A stretch of 64,000 nt of DNA from Euleptes europaea (GCF_029931775.1 NC_079320.1:42263521-42327520); one strand, 5' to 3'. Positions 1 to 12,337 are shown, counted from the first letter of the stretch. The notes: generated by a model from the letters alone, not told the origin. A program made the numbers and translations.

Positions 1-616
1 GGAAGAAACAGCAACCTTTGAAGAGGAAAAAGTAATAGTTGTTAAACATTTCATGTGGGTTTACATTGTATGCCAAGAATACACAATTTTATAGTATGCT
101 GCAGTTATTTATAATTTGATAGGAGTTTAAGTAAGATCCAGTATATAAATATAAATCACAAATACGGGCATATATATATATATATAAAGTAAATATGCCT
201 TCAAGTTTACAGTTCAATTTTTAATTTGTTTTGGAGAAGGTATATGTTTAACAGGGTTGCTTCATCCCTTCATTTCCTAAAACGGCTTTTGGAAAAAGCT
301 AGTCAGTTTTGTTTCCAAAAATCTGTTATTTGTGGAAATTTATTCTAAACACAGACTTCTATTTTACTCTCATTCTGCATTTCTTTATTCCTCCTGGCAA
401 TTACAGCTTTATGCAAGAGCCCTGATACAGACTTGGCACTTGCACAAGACAGGAGTCGGGGTTTCACATTCCCAGCTGCAATACACAAAATGAAAAACAC
501 AACCCTGTAGGGTGACCGGGGGTGATGTTCATCTGATATGCTACATCTGGATGTTCATAGTAGGATGGATTTGTATCCAATCTGAATGCATGGATCCTGT
601 GTCAGAACAGCTAAGG
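1..616. other. Upstream flank, no gene seen
   Basis: AT-rich non-coding DNA with a short TA tract near 171-186. I see no exon, repeat family or RNA gene that I can support. Confidence 0.5.
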
Positions 617-782
617 CAGGGGTGTCAAACATAAGCCCCTTGAGAACTCTTATCTGGCCTGAGAGCCAGCTGAGGCAGCCACCCCCCCAACTCCTGATCT
701 GGGCTGGCAAGGCATGGCCTGCCTGACCAAGTTACATTTATGTCATATCCGACCCTCATAACAAATGAGTTCGACACTCCTA
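617..782. mobile_element. hAT-type MITE, 166 bp, with perfect 8-bp target duplication
   Basis: The ends are inverted: CAGGGGTGTCAAACA at the left and TGAGTTCGACACTCCTA at the right. The 8-bp direct repeat AGCTAAGG flanks it at 609-616 and 783-790. Eight-base duplications and CAGGG/TAGGG ends are hallmarks of the hAT superfamily. It is too short to encode a transposase, so it is non-autonomous. Confidence 0.85.
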
Positions 783-2504
783 AGCTAAGGGGCTTAGCAA
801 TTGGGCTGACAATTTTTTTTTTAAATTTCTTGCTAGCTTTGTTCAAAAGAGGGAGCCATGAAATGGACTTAATAACTGTAACTGTAGCACGAGGGCGCTT
901 TATTACCTGCCTTTACATCCAGAGGAAGCAAAAGCAAAACTTACAGGAATTTAGGAATTACCCAGTCTTCATTTGGTATCTCCTCAGTGGAAAATTAGGC
1001 AAACAAATAAACCTCTGTGTTTATGGCATTCGTCTTCAGAATACCAAAAGTGTTACAATTTCTTGATAAAGATGAAGTTTGACAGATCAAAGTCAAAATA
1101 ATGGAAACAACAATTCTTTAATACTTCGTTGAATTCTGGGTGCCCTTTGAGTTGCTAAAGTCCAGATGTATAGGAACTGTTTTAAAATGGCAAATTTCTC
1201 CATAGATAGAGAAGTGTCAGTGTTGAAGATGAAAGTACAGTGTCTTCATATAGAATTCTGACACCAGGGATTTTCATGAATTTCAGTTGTTAGAGTTTGG
1301 TTTGCCATCACCCTTTGATTCGACTCTAATAAGAGGGTGAGATGATGGAAAGGCAAAAGTGAGTGATACCTTAACCATCAAGAGTGCATCCAGCAAAAAC
1401 CTGTCTCTAATTGCCCTTGGGAACCAATAAGAATCCTCTCCTTTCTATTTTTATTCTGCTTGAACCAGATCTGAGCATAAAGGGAACAGATAAATAGAAC
1501 AGCCTTCTGCTGGACTTTTGCAACATTAATGTTTGCAACTTAAGAAAGGTTGTTTTCATACTTTGTTCTTGGTATTGAATCTACTTTAGTGAGACTAGTC
1601 AAGGAATATGGTAAAAATAAACTTTATACTGCTCTTGCTCCAGTGATCTGAACACTTGTTGTGAAGCTTCAGCTAATACTTGCAGTCTTTCTTCACACTA
1701 AGAATGGGATTTTCTGGGCATGACCTATCTTGGCTAGAGTCACTGACATCATCCAGAATAGGAACGGGGAACACAGAGACTTACAGATCAGGTGGTAACT
1801 TTCTCCCTTTCCATTATTCAGCCTTGATTGTGTCGAAGATGGATATTTTATTTTAATACTGAGCAGACTGAACCTGTTTAGAATTTTTCTCCTTCCCAGT
1901 GTTTTTCTACTTTTGCTGTAGAGTTATTTATATAGAACTATGTAGAACAAACCCCACAGTGTGCTCAAGAAAGATCCTCTTTCTTTGCTGTACAAATACA
2001 AAGGAGGGGGGAATGACCACTCCTGCCTTCTCTTTCCTAACACAAACCCTGGATGAGTCTCCTATTTTTTTCCTTTATTTTTTTCCTTTTTTATGGCTGC
2101 AATCCTGTGTCCATGTAGTAGTAAGTGCCATTCACTTCAGTCATTTTACTTCCAAGTATATTTGTAACGCACATTGTATTTTCATTACACAAACACTTGG
2201 TGGCTTTTTGTCTTTTCTAAAAGAGGATGAGTAGACTGTGAAGAAAACTAACATGATTAAAACTGGATTTGAGCACTGACAAGAGTTCCTGTAGGTATTA
2301 AGTATTAGCAGTAACAGCTGTTGCGCTCCCCATTAGTGGAGAAAGCAAAGAATGTTTTGCTTTAAAGGATGTTTGCCTGACAGGCTGAAGAAGAAAATTG
2401 TTGGGAGCCTGAAGGAACATGTGTCCCAAGGTAAGTGACTGGCAGTGTCACAGGCTGGAACTTCAAATGTATCTGGTAGCTGATATCTAGGAGAGATTGT
2501 ATTT
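783..2504. other. Non-coding, no gene seen
   Basis: No exon is supported. Around 2094-2160 there is a weak resemblance to the short palindromic MITE whose ends read GCAATCCTA (better copies at 52738 and 63486). The rest is unassigned. Confidence 0.4.
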
Positions 2505-2712
2505 TTTTTTTATTGCTATCAAGCAGCCGGCTTATGGCAACCCTGTAGGGATTTCAAGGCAAGAAACGTTTAGAGGTGGTTTGCCATTGCCTGCCTCTGC
2601 ATCACGACCATAGTATTCCTTGGTGGTCTCCGATCCAAATACTGACCAGGGCAGACCCTGCTTAGCTTTGGAGATCTAATGACACTGGGCTACTCCAGGC
2701 TATTCAGAGCAG
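2505..2712 (-). mobile_element. 5S rRNA-derived SINE
   Basis: Read on the - strand, the head carries a 5S-like A box (GATCTCCAAAGCTAAGCAGG) and a degraded C-box region, then the body GGCAATGGCAAACCACCTCT and the tail with GGGTTGCCATAAG. The head matches the internal promoter region of 5S rRNA, so this is a 5S-headed SINE, moderately diverged from the copies at 8395 and 26958. Confidence 0.8.
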
Positions 2713-3928
2713 GACAGAGATTGTATAAATTCTGACAAAACAGATAAATTCAGGAGACACAACTTAATGCATGTCAGAAGTAAGACCATTTGTTAGTAAA
2801 GCAGTTAACTTCCAGGGGAAGCTATTGCTAGCAGGGATTATCTTGCTAGGTGGAGGATGCCTTCATCGTTAGAACCCTTAGGTAAGTTTAAGAGGTGACT
2901 CCCATGCATTGCCTGTTCTGTTAAGTGCATAAATAGTTTGGGCAATAAGGCTCTACTAAAATCAGTTTTGACCTGTATGTTCTCTGCTTAAAGTTAAGAA
3001 GTATATTAATATTTATTGGCAAAGGGGCAGATTTGGAGGCAATAGGAAAGCATATATGTGCTGGAGAATAGGAGTACACCGAAGAAAGGTTTTTGAAGGG
3101 TTACAAAATAGTGACACATCCTTTGCTGGTGTTCACAATACTAGATTTAAATGGCTCGATCAGCATAGCTGAAGCTTTAAAGATGCCTGTAAAAAGTCTT
3201 TAAACACCAAATCAGCACCAGCATAGTTGGGAGTAAGTCTTGCATTACTGCTGGTAATGTCAGAAGCACCAGTCAGTAGGGAGTATGTATTTTTCATTTG
3301 GACTCAGTACACCCCTTTGGGCAATATTTTAGAAAAGGGGTTTAAATTAAATGAGCATATATGTTCCCACAAACACCTCTCACAATAGCTGTGCTACCTT
3401 ATCTTCCAGCAATTAAACGTCAAGGTTTGAATGCTCGGGGGGCGAGACTGAATTCCCTACAATGGATACTCTAGCATTGTTAGTACTGTGTGCAAAAAAT
3501 AGGGTTGCTCATATGTAAAATGATGGATTGAAAAAGGTCCTGTGTGTTGCTGGTTTTGCTTGTCCGTTGCCAGCTCACTTCCTGCAGCATAGCCACAGTG
3601 TTGAGGAGTGCATGCACTGCTGGACTGGCGTGAGCTAGAAGTGTTTTGGCACGCCAGTTCAGGTCGCAATCCTGCCAGGATGGCTTTTTTAAACATTCCG
3701 GAATAAGTCAAAGCCTGCTTTGTTCCCAAAATGTTTTATTTTGTGGTTTAACCAGGGCAGAGCTCCACAGATGACTAAACCTCCTTTCTAGCAGTCCAAT
3801 TTTTTTTTTAAAGCCCCAGTTTCAGCTAAATCTGGAATTCAGAAGTGTCACTAGCATAACTTCACACTGGCTGCATTTTTATAGAGGTTATTACTGGGCT
3901 TTCAGTCGAATGTCTTTTTTTGTGATAG
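2713..3928. other. Non-coding upstream of the REELD1 start exon
   Basis: No repeat or exon recognised. A splice-acceptor-like tract (TTTTTTTGTGATAG) ends at 3928, so any promoter and 5' UTR exon of REELD1 would lie here or further left. I could not identify either. Confidence 0.4.
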
Positions 3929-3940
3929 GTGGAAGATGAG

Positions 3941-4148
3941 ATGAAAGCCCAGGCTCTTTTTGTTGTATGGGCATTTACAGTCCTGTGCTTGGTTTCATAC
4001 TCTGCTGCATTCTCCCACGGCGCCAGTCTTTCAGCCTGTACTGACATGAGACCCAAACACATCAGAGCTCACCTTCAGAATCCACACAATAACTATATTA
4101 CCCTCCACACCAATATGTCTCTCTTCTCTCCAGGTGACAAAGTACCAG
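3941..4148 (+). CDS. REELD1: REELD1 coding exon 1: signal peptide and start of Reeler domain
   Basis: First of six coding exons of a Reeler-domain membrane protein. The ATG at 3941 opens a hydrophobic signal peptide (about residues 1-23, ending ...VSYSAA) and the Reeler N-terminus (FSHGASLSACTDMRPKH), with the early Cys at residue 33. The acceptor-like site at 3927-3928 suggests an upstream non-coding exon. An ATG at 3936 is out of frame and stops at once, so 3941 is the start. The exon ends at CCAG|GTAAGG in phase 1 and joins exon 2 as ...KVP-VTVRS, reproducing the Reeler fold's first strands. The six exons sum to 1599 bp and 532 residues. Reeler proteins are secreted or surface proteins; the molecular role of REELD1 is, to my knowledge, not established. 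Alternatives are other single-Reeler proteins (FRRS1 kin), but there is no DOMON or cytochrome b561 region. Confidence 0.85.
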
Positions 4149-4708
4149 GTAAGGAGCAGCAGCTATTTACATGGCTCATGGAAGACGAGACAAAGGGCTT
4201 TTCTAGGCTTACCGCAGGGACATGGGTGTGCATTTAATGCTTCTTTCTGCTCGCCATATCGGGGAGTGCGTTTCTCAAATGCTCTCTGCTGTCGTGGGCC
4301 ACCTACGTTTGCCAGCGCTCCACTTGCTCTCCAACAGTCAGACAGAATGGATTAAATAGAAGGAAGCATAAAAGGTGGCAAGCGGATGTAACAGCAAGAG
4401 GAACTTTGCAGCATTGATTGGAATAGTTGGATCGGCTTTCCAAACGCTTGTGTGAGCTGTGCCTCACAATGAGGAGCCCTTGCAGAGTGAGGTTGCAAGG
4501 TTATACTACTTAGGAGGAAACATTTGCTTGTGCAATGAGCACGGTAGTTGTAGAGTGCAGTCTCATACATGTGTAGGGGGTATAATCCCACTGGAAATCT
4601 TATGCAGCCATGCTTACATATATTACGAGAGTAGCGGCTTGTTGTACGTGGTGTTGCTTGGAATCAAACACCAGCATTTTTCATACACACATATCACTGC
4701 CAGTTCAG

Positions 4709-5012
4709 AGCCAGCATGGTGTAGTGCTTAAGAACAGTGGTTTGGAGCGGTGGAGTCTGATCTGGAGAACCGGGTTTGTTTCCCCACTCCTCCACATGAG
4801 CGGTGGAGGCTAATCTGGTGAACTTGATTTGTTTCCCCACTCCTACACACGAAGCCAGCTGGGTGACCTTGGGCAAGTCACATTCTCTCAGCCTCACCTA
4901 CCTCACAGGGTGTCTGTTGTGGGGAGGGGAAGAGAAGGTGATTGTAAGCCGGTTTTGAGTCTCCCTTAAGTGGTAGAGAAAGTCAGCATATAGAAACCAA
5001 CTCTTCTTCTTC
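4709..5012 (+). mobile_element. Sauria-type tRNA SINE, B-box-duplicated form, in REELD1 intron 1
   Basis: Starts AGCCAGCATGGTGTAGTG (tRNA A box region) and ends in a TCTTCTTCTTC tail. The segment around the B box (TCTGATCTGGAGAACCGGG ... CCCCACTCCTCCACATGAG) is present twice in tandem, about 60 bp apart. The body has TGACCTTGGGCAAGTCAC and CCTCACAGGGTGTCTGTTG, typical of Sauria SINEs. Confidence 0.9.
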
Positions 5013-5440
5013 AACTATCCTGCCAGCCCTTGCCAAAGGAGCAGACAATCCTCCTCCTATGTATCTTCTGTTTCCTATGGCAATCAACACCCCATTTCAA
5101 AGAAGCAAAAAGACTAATACAGTGATATCCTAAGATATCACTTACCCTTGTAAGCCAATGGACTTCAATACACACAGAAGCACATTCAGTGCCACTGCTA
5201 GGGGCTCTGTTTGTTACAGGGCTTGAGAATGAGAGAAGATCTGCATTCCTCCCAGGTCAGAGGGGTTCTGTGTATCTTGCTATGCTTTAATCAATCAATG
5301 ATTTTTCATGTCAAAACTGTAGGTCATAAGGAAAAACAGTAATAACAGAATTGAAAACAGTGGCACCAAACAAACACTCCAGATATTGCTCATTATCATT
5401 GTAACCATGTGTTGGTGTCACTGTATTATTGGTCCCATAG

Positions 5441-5647
5441 TAGGGTTGCCAACTGCCAGGTAGTAGCAGGAGATCTGCTAATTCAACTGATCTCCAGCCG
5501 ATAGAGATCAGATCACCTGGAGAAAAATGGCCGTTTTGGCAACTGGACTCTATGGCATTGAAGGCCCTCCCCTCCCCAAACCCCGCCCTCCTCAGGCTCC
5601 GCCCCAAAAATCTCCCACCAGTGGCGAAGAGGAACCTGGCAACCCTA
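5441..5647. mobile_element. hAT-type MITE (TAGGGTTGCCA family), perfect 8-bp TSD
   Basis: 207 bp between TAGGGTTGCCA and TGGCAACCCTA inverted ends. TCCCATAG is directly repeated at 5433-5440 and 5648-5655. The interior holds the segment CTCTATGGCATTGAAG and the CCCTCCCCTCC stretch shared by all copies. No coding capacity. Confidence 0.93.
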
Positions 5648-5763
5648 TCCCATAGAGAAAGGAAATTTGGAAGCTATCAATAAATATCCATTGTTTCTTT
5701 ACAAGCAGTGGCTTAAAGTGAGAAAAAGGGGCTGTTACTTCGATTCTGTGCAAGGGTCTACAC

Positions 5764-6117
5764 CAGGGGTCCCCAATGTGGTGCTTGAGGATGCCATGGC
5801 ACCCGCTGACCACTTTTCTGGTGCCTGCCAAGTGTTTTTAGGAAGTGGGCAGGGCCAGATAGGGCTTTTGCCCAGCAAGGCTTATGATCAACTATTGGAG
5901 TTTTGATTGGCTGAGCAGATTAATATTGCTTTGGCAGAAGCTGCCACCACAGCACAAGAACCTGCACTGTGTTACTGAAGTTAAGCTGTGGCAATTATTT
6001 TGTGGTTGGCTCTGCCTCTGGCAGCAGCCATTTTGTGGCATCCATTTTTTTGCTGTGCCCACCATGTCATGTTAGAATTCCAAATGTGCCCGCAGACTCA
6101 AAGGTTGGGGACCCCTG
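5764..6117. mobile_element. hAT-type (Charlie-like) non-autonomous element, 354 bp
   Basis: Inverted ends CAGGGGTCCCCAA and TTGGGGACCCCTG. A second copy lies at 61175-61503 with the same interior (GTGCCTGCCAAGTGTTTTTA, CAGCAGCCATTTTGTGG). The 8-bp flanks are no longer clearly identical, which suggests an older insertion than the TAGGGTTGCCA copies. Confidence 0.8.
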
Positions 6118-6744
6118 GACACATTTAGCTGGCTGGCCAAGCAAGGATCACCTCTTTTGCTTCCTGCTCAACAAAGTCTAAGTGTGTCCCTTATCCACTA
6201 CCTGGCAATGGGGGAGGAGGGGTAACAGGGAACAGTGAGCAGGGAGGTTTACAGTAACCCCTTCCCTCCAAGCCATGATGACACTGGAGCTATGTCCTAC
6301 CACAGGTTTCAGCCAGGCGCCATTTTGAAAGAGGAATGTTTAGCCTCCCTGGATTGCTGGTGGCTTTTTGGAAAAAAGCTGCTCTTGCGATGGAGTATAT
6401 TGGAGGCTTTCCCTGTTGGCCACCAGAATTAAGTTTATGTTTCCCACTGGCTACAAGGCAGCCATATTTCTGGACCCCTGCTTGGTTGTGAAAAGTTAAT
6501 TAACACAAGAGCTATGGGGGCAGAGAAGTGTATCAGGAAGTCTCTGGCTGAAATATTGTGTCTCTGCCATGAAACTGGAAACAAAAGAGGAAGCTCTACA
6601 TTGCTCCTGTATGTTTGCATCTGTGGAGAAATAAAAAAAACTTGGTTTATGTGTGTGATTTAAATCAGAAAGGGATTTTTGGCCCAGGGCACCTCCTTCC
6701 CCCAGAACTATGGCCCTAATCCCAATTAGACTTTTAAATTTCTA

Positions 6745-6972
6745 TGTATTCATTTGCTTCATTTATATGCTACCTTTCCCTCGATGAGGACCCAAAGCAG
6801 TTTACATTGTTCTCCTTTCTTCCAGCTTCTCTTCACAACAATCCTGTGAGGTAGGTTAGGCTGAGGATGTGCACTCGGCCCACAGTCATCTAACAACCTT
6901 CCATGGCCGAGTGGGGATTCAAACCTGGGTCTCCCAGATCCTAGTCAGGCACTCTAAGCCATCCTGGCTCTT
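6745..6972 (-). mobile_element. Sauria SINE, older form
   Basis: On the - strand: AGAGCCAGGATGGCTTAGAGTG head, B box GGTTTGAATCCCC, CCTAACCTACCTCACAGGA body and an AAATGAAGCAAATGAATACA tail. This is close to the ancestral Sauria layout, without B-box duplication and with an A-rich rather than TTC-rich tail. Confidence 0.85.
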
Positions 6973-7247
6973 GACTTCTATGAGCTTTTTAACTTTTAAA
7001 AAAACGCAGGAGAAGTTGATCATGCCATTCTGTCTCATTTGACCCAGAGACTCAGTATTTAGGAGGGGGGCCTGGTGAGAGTCTAGAGAGATGGTAATCA
7101 AATGGGTCCAGACTGGGTGGACTGAGGACCTTTTGGTGTACCTCCATACTTCTTTGTGTTTGTATTAAGCAGGGGCATGCTTTGTGTGCTGGAATATCGG
7201 TGCAAAATTCCACGCTGCAAACATTAGAACTGCTTTCCAAAGGTTGA

Positions 7248-7502
<255 letters not shown>

Positions 7503-8394
7503 TAAGAAACTCTTCCTTGGTCTCTTTCTGAGGAAATCTTCTAGTGGACAACCAACAGGAGGTGGTTGGCTGGCTCTTTGCACTATTCACTGAGAGACAG
7601 AGATGTGTTATGGATTCTAGGCACCCGCACACATACACAAGACTCACTCTGAGAGTATTTATTTGCTCATTCTGGCCTTTGACTTGGTTTCTCACATGGG
7701 AAATTAGTTCCTGATTAGCTGAATCTAGTTAACTCTACAGACAAAGGGAAATCTCTTCAGATTTCTGCCTACATTAAGTATAATATAAGGCCCCAAAGAA
7801 ACTCTCATGTTGGGTGAGTGTGGATCCAGATTTGGCTGTGCAAGTGCACCCTAAGTGATTTATATGTGCAGCCAGTTACACTCACCCCACTATGGGATGT
7901 TGCTTCCTGCTACAGCCAGTTACAAGGCTGATTCAGAAAAGGTGTTAACTTCTTCCTTGACCGCTTCTGGTAAATTTTTGTTTTTACTGGCATCTTTCTT
8001 TCTTCTGGTTGAACATAAACAACTAGCAATTGCCCAGCAGACGGAAATACAACAGACATGCTTCCCAGCATTGCAGTGCAGTGATGGGAAAAACTTTATT
8101 TAGTTTCTCTTTGATATTCAGCAGGTAAGGACACATGAGCCCTGCCCATGAATCAAGTAGTAACAGAGCGGCAACCTGGCACTGCCCTACAAATCAGCAT
8201 TTTTGATGTCTTTATACATTTAACGCTGTGCTTGGTTTAATGTCGATGGGGCCAATGTCTGCTTTTGTGGAATTTTGTTTCTTTGGGCACACTTAATTAG
8301 TACCATGTTTACTATCTAAGATACCCTAATGCTGATTTGCATTTCATATCCACCCCCCCCCCAAATTAAGCAAAGTAGAGGAAACTTGCCCTGA

Positions 8395-8595
8395 ACTGGA
8401 TGGCCCAGGCTAGCCTGATCTTGTCAGATCTCAGAAGCTAAGCAGGGTTGACCCTGGCTAGTATTTGGATGGGAGACCTCCAAGGAATACCAGGGTCATG
8501 ATGCCAAGGCAGGCAATGGCAAACCACCTCTGAATGTCTCTTGTCTTGAAAACCCTACGTGGGTCGCCATAAGCCAGCTGTGACTGGATGACCAA
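8395..8595 (+). mobile_element. 5S rRNA-derived SINE in REELD1 intron 2
   Basis: The head GATCTTGTCAGATCTCAGAA, then GCTAAGCAGGGT (5S box A) and TTGGATGGGAGACC (5S box C), are read in order. The tail GTGGGTCGCCATAAGCCAGC is the module shared with a tRNA-headed SINE at 32141. Confidence 0.92.
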
Positions 8596-8749
8596 AAAAC
8601 CCAGGAAACTTCAATGATCTCTGGCCTGAAGTGTAAAATATAGATAAAACCAAAACAGAAAGGGGAGGAAGAAAAAAAAACAAACCACCTTCAGTCCAGA
8701 AAAACCAGGTAACCAAGGAGGTTGACAAAAAGCCTAATAACGGAATATA

Positions 8750-8900
8750 TACTGATGGGTTACATACAAAAATTAACAAAACTTTAATATATTACAAATA
8801 GTTTTAAAAAATCATTAAACCCAAACACATTTTGGCCAATAGGCCTTCATCAATGGTACAATTTGTTAAAATTAAAGTATTCAAAATACAAAATACAGCA
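8750..8900 (-). mobile_element. Fragment of a Penelope-like pLTR with hammerhead-like core
   Basis: On the - strand the motif TTGATGA, a strong stem (AGGCC-TATT-GGCC) and AAAA follow in order at 8853-8830, a near match to the hammerhead ribozyme core (CUGAUGA, stem II, GAAA), followed by TGTGTTTGGGTTTAATG. Vertebrate Penelope-like elements are known to carry such hammerheads in their terminal repeats. Limits are approximate; no coding region is attached. Confidence 0.55.
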
Positions 8901-9270
8901 TTTCTAACCAAGTTTTAAAACACACACAAGGAATAGGGCCAGTTCATTAACTAAATAACCCCCCTGTGTTATTGGAATAGATTAGGACCATCAAGAATCA
9001 TTTTTCAGATTGTTGTTCTACATGGTCCAAATATCTCAGTAAGCAAGGTCAGAGTGAATCATAGCTCCATAGTGTGTAAAGCATAGATACCATACAATCA
9101 ATCATGGTATGACATTCTCATACCTTCAGTAACTTAGAACAAAACTTCTGTGATTTGTGCATATTGGTATAATTAGATAAAATTAAGTCTGAACAAATTA
9201 TATTGCGTAACATAATAGACAATAGCAAAAATAGACATCAGATGTGTTGTGAAAATATATAGGTCAGATT

Positions 9271-9375
9271 CATTAAGTAATCTTAGGGAGCAGTCCTAAG
9301 GAGGTCTATGAGGAAGTAAGTCTTATGCTATTCAGAGTGGCTTACTTCCAGGAAGGTACCCTTAGAATTACATCC
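9271..9375. mobile_element. Short palindromic MITE, diverged
   Basis: Near-palindrome with AGTAATCTTAGGGAGCAGTC at one end and GTACCCTTAGAATTACATCC at the other; the centre has GAAGTAAGTCTTA facing GGCTTACTTCC. This is the layout of the small palindromic repeat better seen at 52738-52822. Confidence 0.4.
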
Positions 9376-9787
9376 TTATTCACTCAGAATTAAAAATTAG
9401 CAGAAAGTTCATCCCCCCCTTTTCATGGTTCTTGTTTGTATATTTAACCAAAGTTTTCCAAATGGAGCTATTTTTTGTCAAATGAATTTTTAAAAAGCTG
9501 ATCAAATTAGAGAGCAATTCCACAAATTGTGTTTTGATTAGCTCTAACTCTAAGTGACTTTTCTTGCAGTCCTTTCGCTGTGGTTTCAGCTAGTTATTTG
9601 TTGTTGTTCCAATATTAAAAGTATTATGGGCTAATCCTTTAATGTCTTTTGCACTAATTCTGTTTGTAGATTTTTAAAAATTCCCTTTGATTTACCAAAT
9701 GTTCTGATGATTTATTAATGGTACAGAATAACTAAACACATGCTTCAGATAACTTTTGTTGTTGTTTTGTTTTTAAAAACACAACAG

Positions 9788-9954
9788 TTTATCAGTAGTC
9801 CAGTCCTACTTTGTTTACTGGGCAAGGATTGAATCTTCCACAGTGTATCATCAAACTCAAAACAGAACCACTGCTGACCATAGCGTGGCCTTCAATGCTA
9901 TAAAGCCAACACTTTTTCAACAGCCTACTGATCTAGAAGGAGGGTCTACAACAG
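9788..9954 (+). CDS. REELD1: REELD1 coding exon 3: end of Reeler domain
   Basis: Acceptor AAAACACAACAG and donor GTAAAA bound it. Joined in phase to exon 2 it reads DIRF-FLSVVQSYFVYWARIE, the closing strands of Reeler domains ('SFVxxYSxFWxxI' type). Then comes a polar stretch with NRT as a possible N-glycosylation site. The other two frames contain stops, so the splice phase decides the reading. Confidence 0.9.
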
Positions 9955-10669
9955 GTAAAAGCATGTTTCCTTTGTAGCTATTTCCCAGCTGGCTTCCATC
10001 TTGTTTCACATTTTTGTTATCTTTTATCTCACATGACATAAATTAGCCAGCGGGCCTCTACATTTCACCTGTACTCGTTGATTTGGAAATCTGTTGCTTT
10101 CAGAGGACCTGATCGGCAAGTAAACATCCTTAAGATTACAGCTTTAGGATTTAATCCATGTTCCACTAATTAGTGAATGAGTTTAATTGATGTAGGTTGT
10201 GCCCTTTGTTTTTAATTTTCGTTTCTGGTTAGCATGAACCTCTGCCTTAGACCAGTTTCAAATGTTGGGTATTGATCTCACCTGCTTATGCATCTCATCT
10301 GCAATGAAACATAAGAATCTCTAATGACTTCTGGTTCTCACAGACCTCACAGTGGTCCTTCTTTCTCTCCTTCCTCATACTTCTTGGCAACATCGATGAT
10401 CAAATTCTTGATTGATTCAGTGGCAAGCAACTTGCTCACTATTGAGAACTACGTGGGGAGTATAATCTCTCACTATGATTGTTGCTTGTGAATTATTTGC
10501 CTTGTTATCGTGACATGATTTGAATACTATCACCCTCATGTTTTGTTCATGAGCTTCTAGAGGCATCCGGCAGATCACTGTCTACAGCAAATAATGGATT
10601 AGGTGCACCATTCTCAGTTCAGGTTTATGGCCTATTAAAAATATGGTTCAAATGTATGGTTGGAAGGCA

Positions 10670-10800
10670 CATGATGCAGCCAGTTAGCTGAAACTAAGCA
10701 GGTCTGGCCAGTGTCTGGATTGGAAGCTTCCTTGGAACCCTATTCACGCTCCTTGAGTTCTATGGCAGGAGAAAGGTGGGGATATCAGTGGAATAAATGA
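10670..10800 (+). mobile_element. Old 5S-headed SINE with Sauria-type tail
   Basis: GAAACTAAGCAGGTCTGG and CCAGTGTCTGGATTGGAAGC are degraded 5S boxes A and C. The 3' part GGAGAAAGGTGGGGATATCA followed by AATAAATGA resembles a Sauria SINE tail. A sister copy is at 29547. Confidence 0.65.
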
Positions 10801-10919
10801 CCATGGATTATATGAGAGTACTTTGTGAATGTATATTATGTATAAAATATGTTAAATGGTCTCAAATCTATTTCCACATATATTCTCAGTATTTTATTTT
10901 CAATGTTTTTTTTTTTAAG

Positions 10920-11229
10920 GTTCTTCTCCCTATACCGTCTTAACTCAGTTTGCAAACGTTTCATCTAACAGCCTGGCTCAAATTGCAGCAACACTGATTC
11001 TGGAACCAGTTTATAGCAGACAGCAAATGCCTGAGCTCCCTGGCAATGAAAATCTTCTCTCTGAATCCCTAGCAGACTCTGTCACTTCACGTGCCGTCAG
11101 TCAAAATGGAGAAAGGCATCCCAATGGAAGTGGCGTAGATGGTGATCTAACACTGGAGTCCTCCCTTCGGTTTCAGGACCTTGGCTTCATGGCACGAGAT
11201 TATTCCTCCATTCACAGCATATACAACGG
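10920..11229 (+). CDS. REELD1: REELD1 coding exon 4: extracellular stalk
   Basis: Acceptor at 10918-10919 after a T-rich tract; donor GTACTG after 11229. It encodes residues 200-302: SSPYTVLTQFANVSSNSLAQ, then a low-complexity, Ser- and Asn-rich stalk with NVS and NGS sequons. An open frame continues past the donor for some 20 codons, but the phase-2 exit at GG|GTACTG joins exon 5 as NGT-ENASS, which keeps the frame open. The donor is not a strong consensus, so the exact end is slightly less certain than in the other exons. Confidence 0.8.
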
Positions 11230-12273
11230 GTACTGTGTAGGCATTAGATGTCATGTTGTAGGTACTAAAGTTAAGGAACACGGGATTTGCCGAACATAAT
11301 GCAGTCCTCTGAGCTTCTGGGCTCTACACTGGGAGTGTGCTCTCTCTCCACCCCCCTTCTCACCCACATACACGTGCATTATTTTAACTATGTCGATGCC
11401 ACAGTCAATTATAACAACCGATTGACAGCATTGCAGCTCAGAAGTTTCGTTCATGAAACTTGTCCAAGGTGGGCCCAGAAAAGTTGTTTTTGGTGATGCA
11501 AGTTCACTAATGGGAAAAAAAATCTGTTACCTGGAGGCTCACTGAAATTGTACCTGTGTAAATGACTCCTTTGCATCATGCGCATACTGCTGTTAGATAC
11601 TTCTGCATAGTATGCTGCTAATGGTCTGTAAGTCCAGAGCTCACCGCGTGGATATAATTTCAGACGGCTACCATGTAGAGGCCATTTTCCAAGAAAGAGG
11701 ACTGATTTTGTGTGATTTCTTTAGTAAATGAAGTGGTGTTTGACCTTGCTAAGGTCATTTTCTCTAATGCATAAATAGTCTCATAAACACACACACACAG
11801 AGAGATAGAGACTTAAAAGTAAGCTTTGGTTTGTGTCTCATGGACAACCCCTAGCAGCAGTGTCTTGAACTGCAATATCTGTTTTTAATGGTGTGCGTGC
11901 ATGTACATACATAAAGATGTGTAAGTGAGGGCATAATTTATTAATGGGAAAGGTGTGTGTTTAAAATTATTATACTTCCATGTAGCCTAAGAAGCCTGAA
12001 ATTTAGGACCCATCTATCACAACACCTTGATTACATGTAACAGTAAAAAATATAGGCTGACACAAGGGAAGGCATTCCCTGAACAGAGCGAGCCAAACCG
12101 AGCAGAAACCAATGCTGTGTTATGGGAATTCATCTGGTACTTTGTACGACTGAATGACTCTTGAGGGAATTTCAGTGGCAGCCAGGAATGCACCTCTGGG
12201 CATGTTCAGAATGTAACTGAATTTATTAGTATGAAGTATAATCAATTTACATTTCCCCATCCCAATATTTTAG

Positions 12274-12337
12274 GACTGAAAATGCCTCTAGTATTCCCAA
12301 GCCATCACTGTGTGCGACATGTACAGGAGGCATAGAG
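12274..12337 (+). CDS. REELD1: REELD1 coding exon 5 (64 bp)
   Basis: TATTTTAG acceptor and GAG|GTAAGTG donor, a near-perfect consensus. It encodes TENASSIPKPSLCATCTGGIE. Only this frame is open, and it matches the phase-2 exit of exon 4 and the phase-0 entry of exon 6. It adds a CATC cysteine pair and an NAS sequon to the stalk. Confidence 0.75.

Noticed and set aside
11230-11299. Extension of REELD1 exon 4 to the in-frame stop as a short isoform
   Set aside because: The exon 5 and 6 phases fit the donor at 11229, so the open stretch beyond is more simply intron; read-through cannot be excluded without transcripts.
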